Source: Phycisphaerales bacterium
GTDB taxonomy: Bacteria > Planctomycetota > Phycisphaerae > Phycisphaerales > SM1A02
DNA: 44,710 nt
Direction: 5' to 3'
Assembly: GCA_020345805.1 (NCBI GenBank)
Contig: CP070772.1
Location: 2,049,920 to 2,094,629 of the forward strand
This document shows, one piece after another, positions 44,527 to 44,710 of this stretch (position 1 is the stretch's first letter; every line of letters begins with the position of its first letter). Under the pieces are notes generated by a model, which worked only from the letters and a program-made list of their open reading frames with translations, ran no database searches and was not told the origin of the DNA. The position numbers and the translations under genes were made by a program.

Positions 44527-44710
44527 GTGAGTGGGGCGGCCCCTAGGAAGCGACGAATCAGGCGACGCTGGCCCTGGATAGCCGGCCTGCTGCTGGTGTT
44601 GCTGTCCATCGCCGACCACCGTGGTCTACTCCTGGTGGGAGACGATAATGACATGGCCTATCACGGTCGCACCGGGAGCGTGGTGCGGGTCATAGACGGC
44701 GACACGATCG
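44527..44710 (+). CDS. Membrane-anchored thermonuclease (SNase-like) protein, 3' truncated by the window
   Basis: The first 61 codons only. The start is a GTG with AGGTAGAGAA upstream. The N-terminus is strongly basic (KRRIRRR) and is followed by a transmembrane or signal-anchor helix (about 16-29, PWIAGLLLVLLSIA). The last visible residues, VVRVIDGDTI, are the hallmark start of the staphylococcal-nuclease domain. The catalytic Arg and Glu residues lie beyond the window end. It follows the three-gene unknown group by 9 bases and is probably cotranscribed. Confidence 0.7.
   Translation, partial: MSGAAPRKRRIRRRWPWIAGLLLVLLSIADHRGLLLVGDDNDMAYHGRTGSVVRVIDGDTI

Overview
The window is GC-rich, densely coded bacterial chromosome. 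The gene set points to a Planctomycetota bacterium, most likely of the Phycisphaerae type. The reasons are a secreted protein ending in a PEP-CTERM-like sorting tail, a fused LpxC-FabZ lipid A enzyme, a membrane Ser/Thr kinase with a WD40 sensor region, a tandem pair of zinc-ribbon membrane proteins, and many lineage-type hypothetical proteins. The lipid A and Pqi/Mce genes show a Gram-negative envelope. This placement is inferred from gene content; there is no rRNA in the window. I saw no insertion sequence, prophage, CRISPR array or tRNA.

Layout. At 0.2-10.5 kb, minus-strand genes encode a small zinc-binding protein, a B12-dependent acyl-CoA mutase large subunit, a short stand-alone NuoG and the AddB-AddA recombination helicase-nuclease pair. 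At 10.7-16 kb lie a PEP-CTERM protein, guanylate kinase, a one-domain CBM48 protein, a large exported protein of unknown function and a zinc alcohol dehydrogenase. At 16-20 kb are a kinase-WD40 receptor and two lipoproteins. At 20.2-23.8 kb are a PqiA/PqiB-type lipid transport pair, an exported unknown and an extremely acidic small protein. At 23.9-27.9 kb a minus-strand operon ompH/skp - lpxD - lpxC/fabZ - lpxA makes the first steps of lipid A. Upstream of it a structured leader holds a 13-codon Cys-rich ORF with an unusually complete Shine-Dalgarno sequence, a nested hairpin and an intrinsic terminator.

At 28.5-33.4 kb is a carbohydrate group: a GINT1/GH43-like beta-propeller protein, a GH95 alpha-L-fucosidase with an inserted sandwich domain, and a URO-D-superfamily protein. 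At 33.5-38.2 kb are an M1-like metallopeptidase, a small membrane protein and the iron-sulfur assembly genes iscS-iscU-iscA. At 38.5-44.7 kb are panC, the zinc-ribbon pair, nadD, an LMW phosphatase (YwlE-like) overlapping rpiB, a three-gene plus-strand group of unknown function, and the start of a staphylococcal-nuclease-like protein cut by the window end.

Most of the window is housekeeping: envelope biogenesis, Fe-S clusters, cofactors and DNA repair. The best candidates for something undescribed are the leader region at 27,964-28,107, the acidic protein at 23,383, the substrate-pocket signature of the mutase, the domain insertion in the fucosidase, and the 42.5-44.5 kb unknown cluster.
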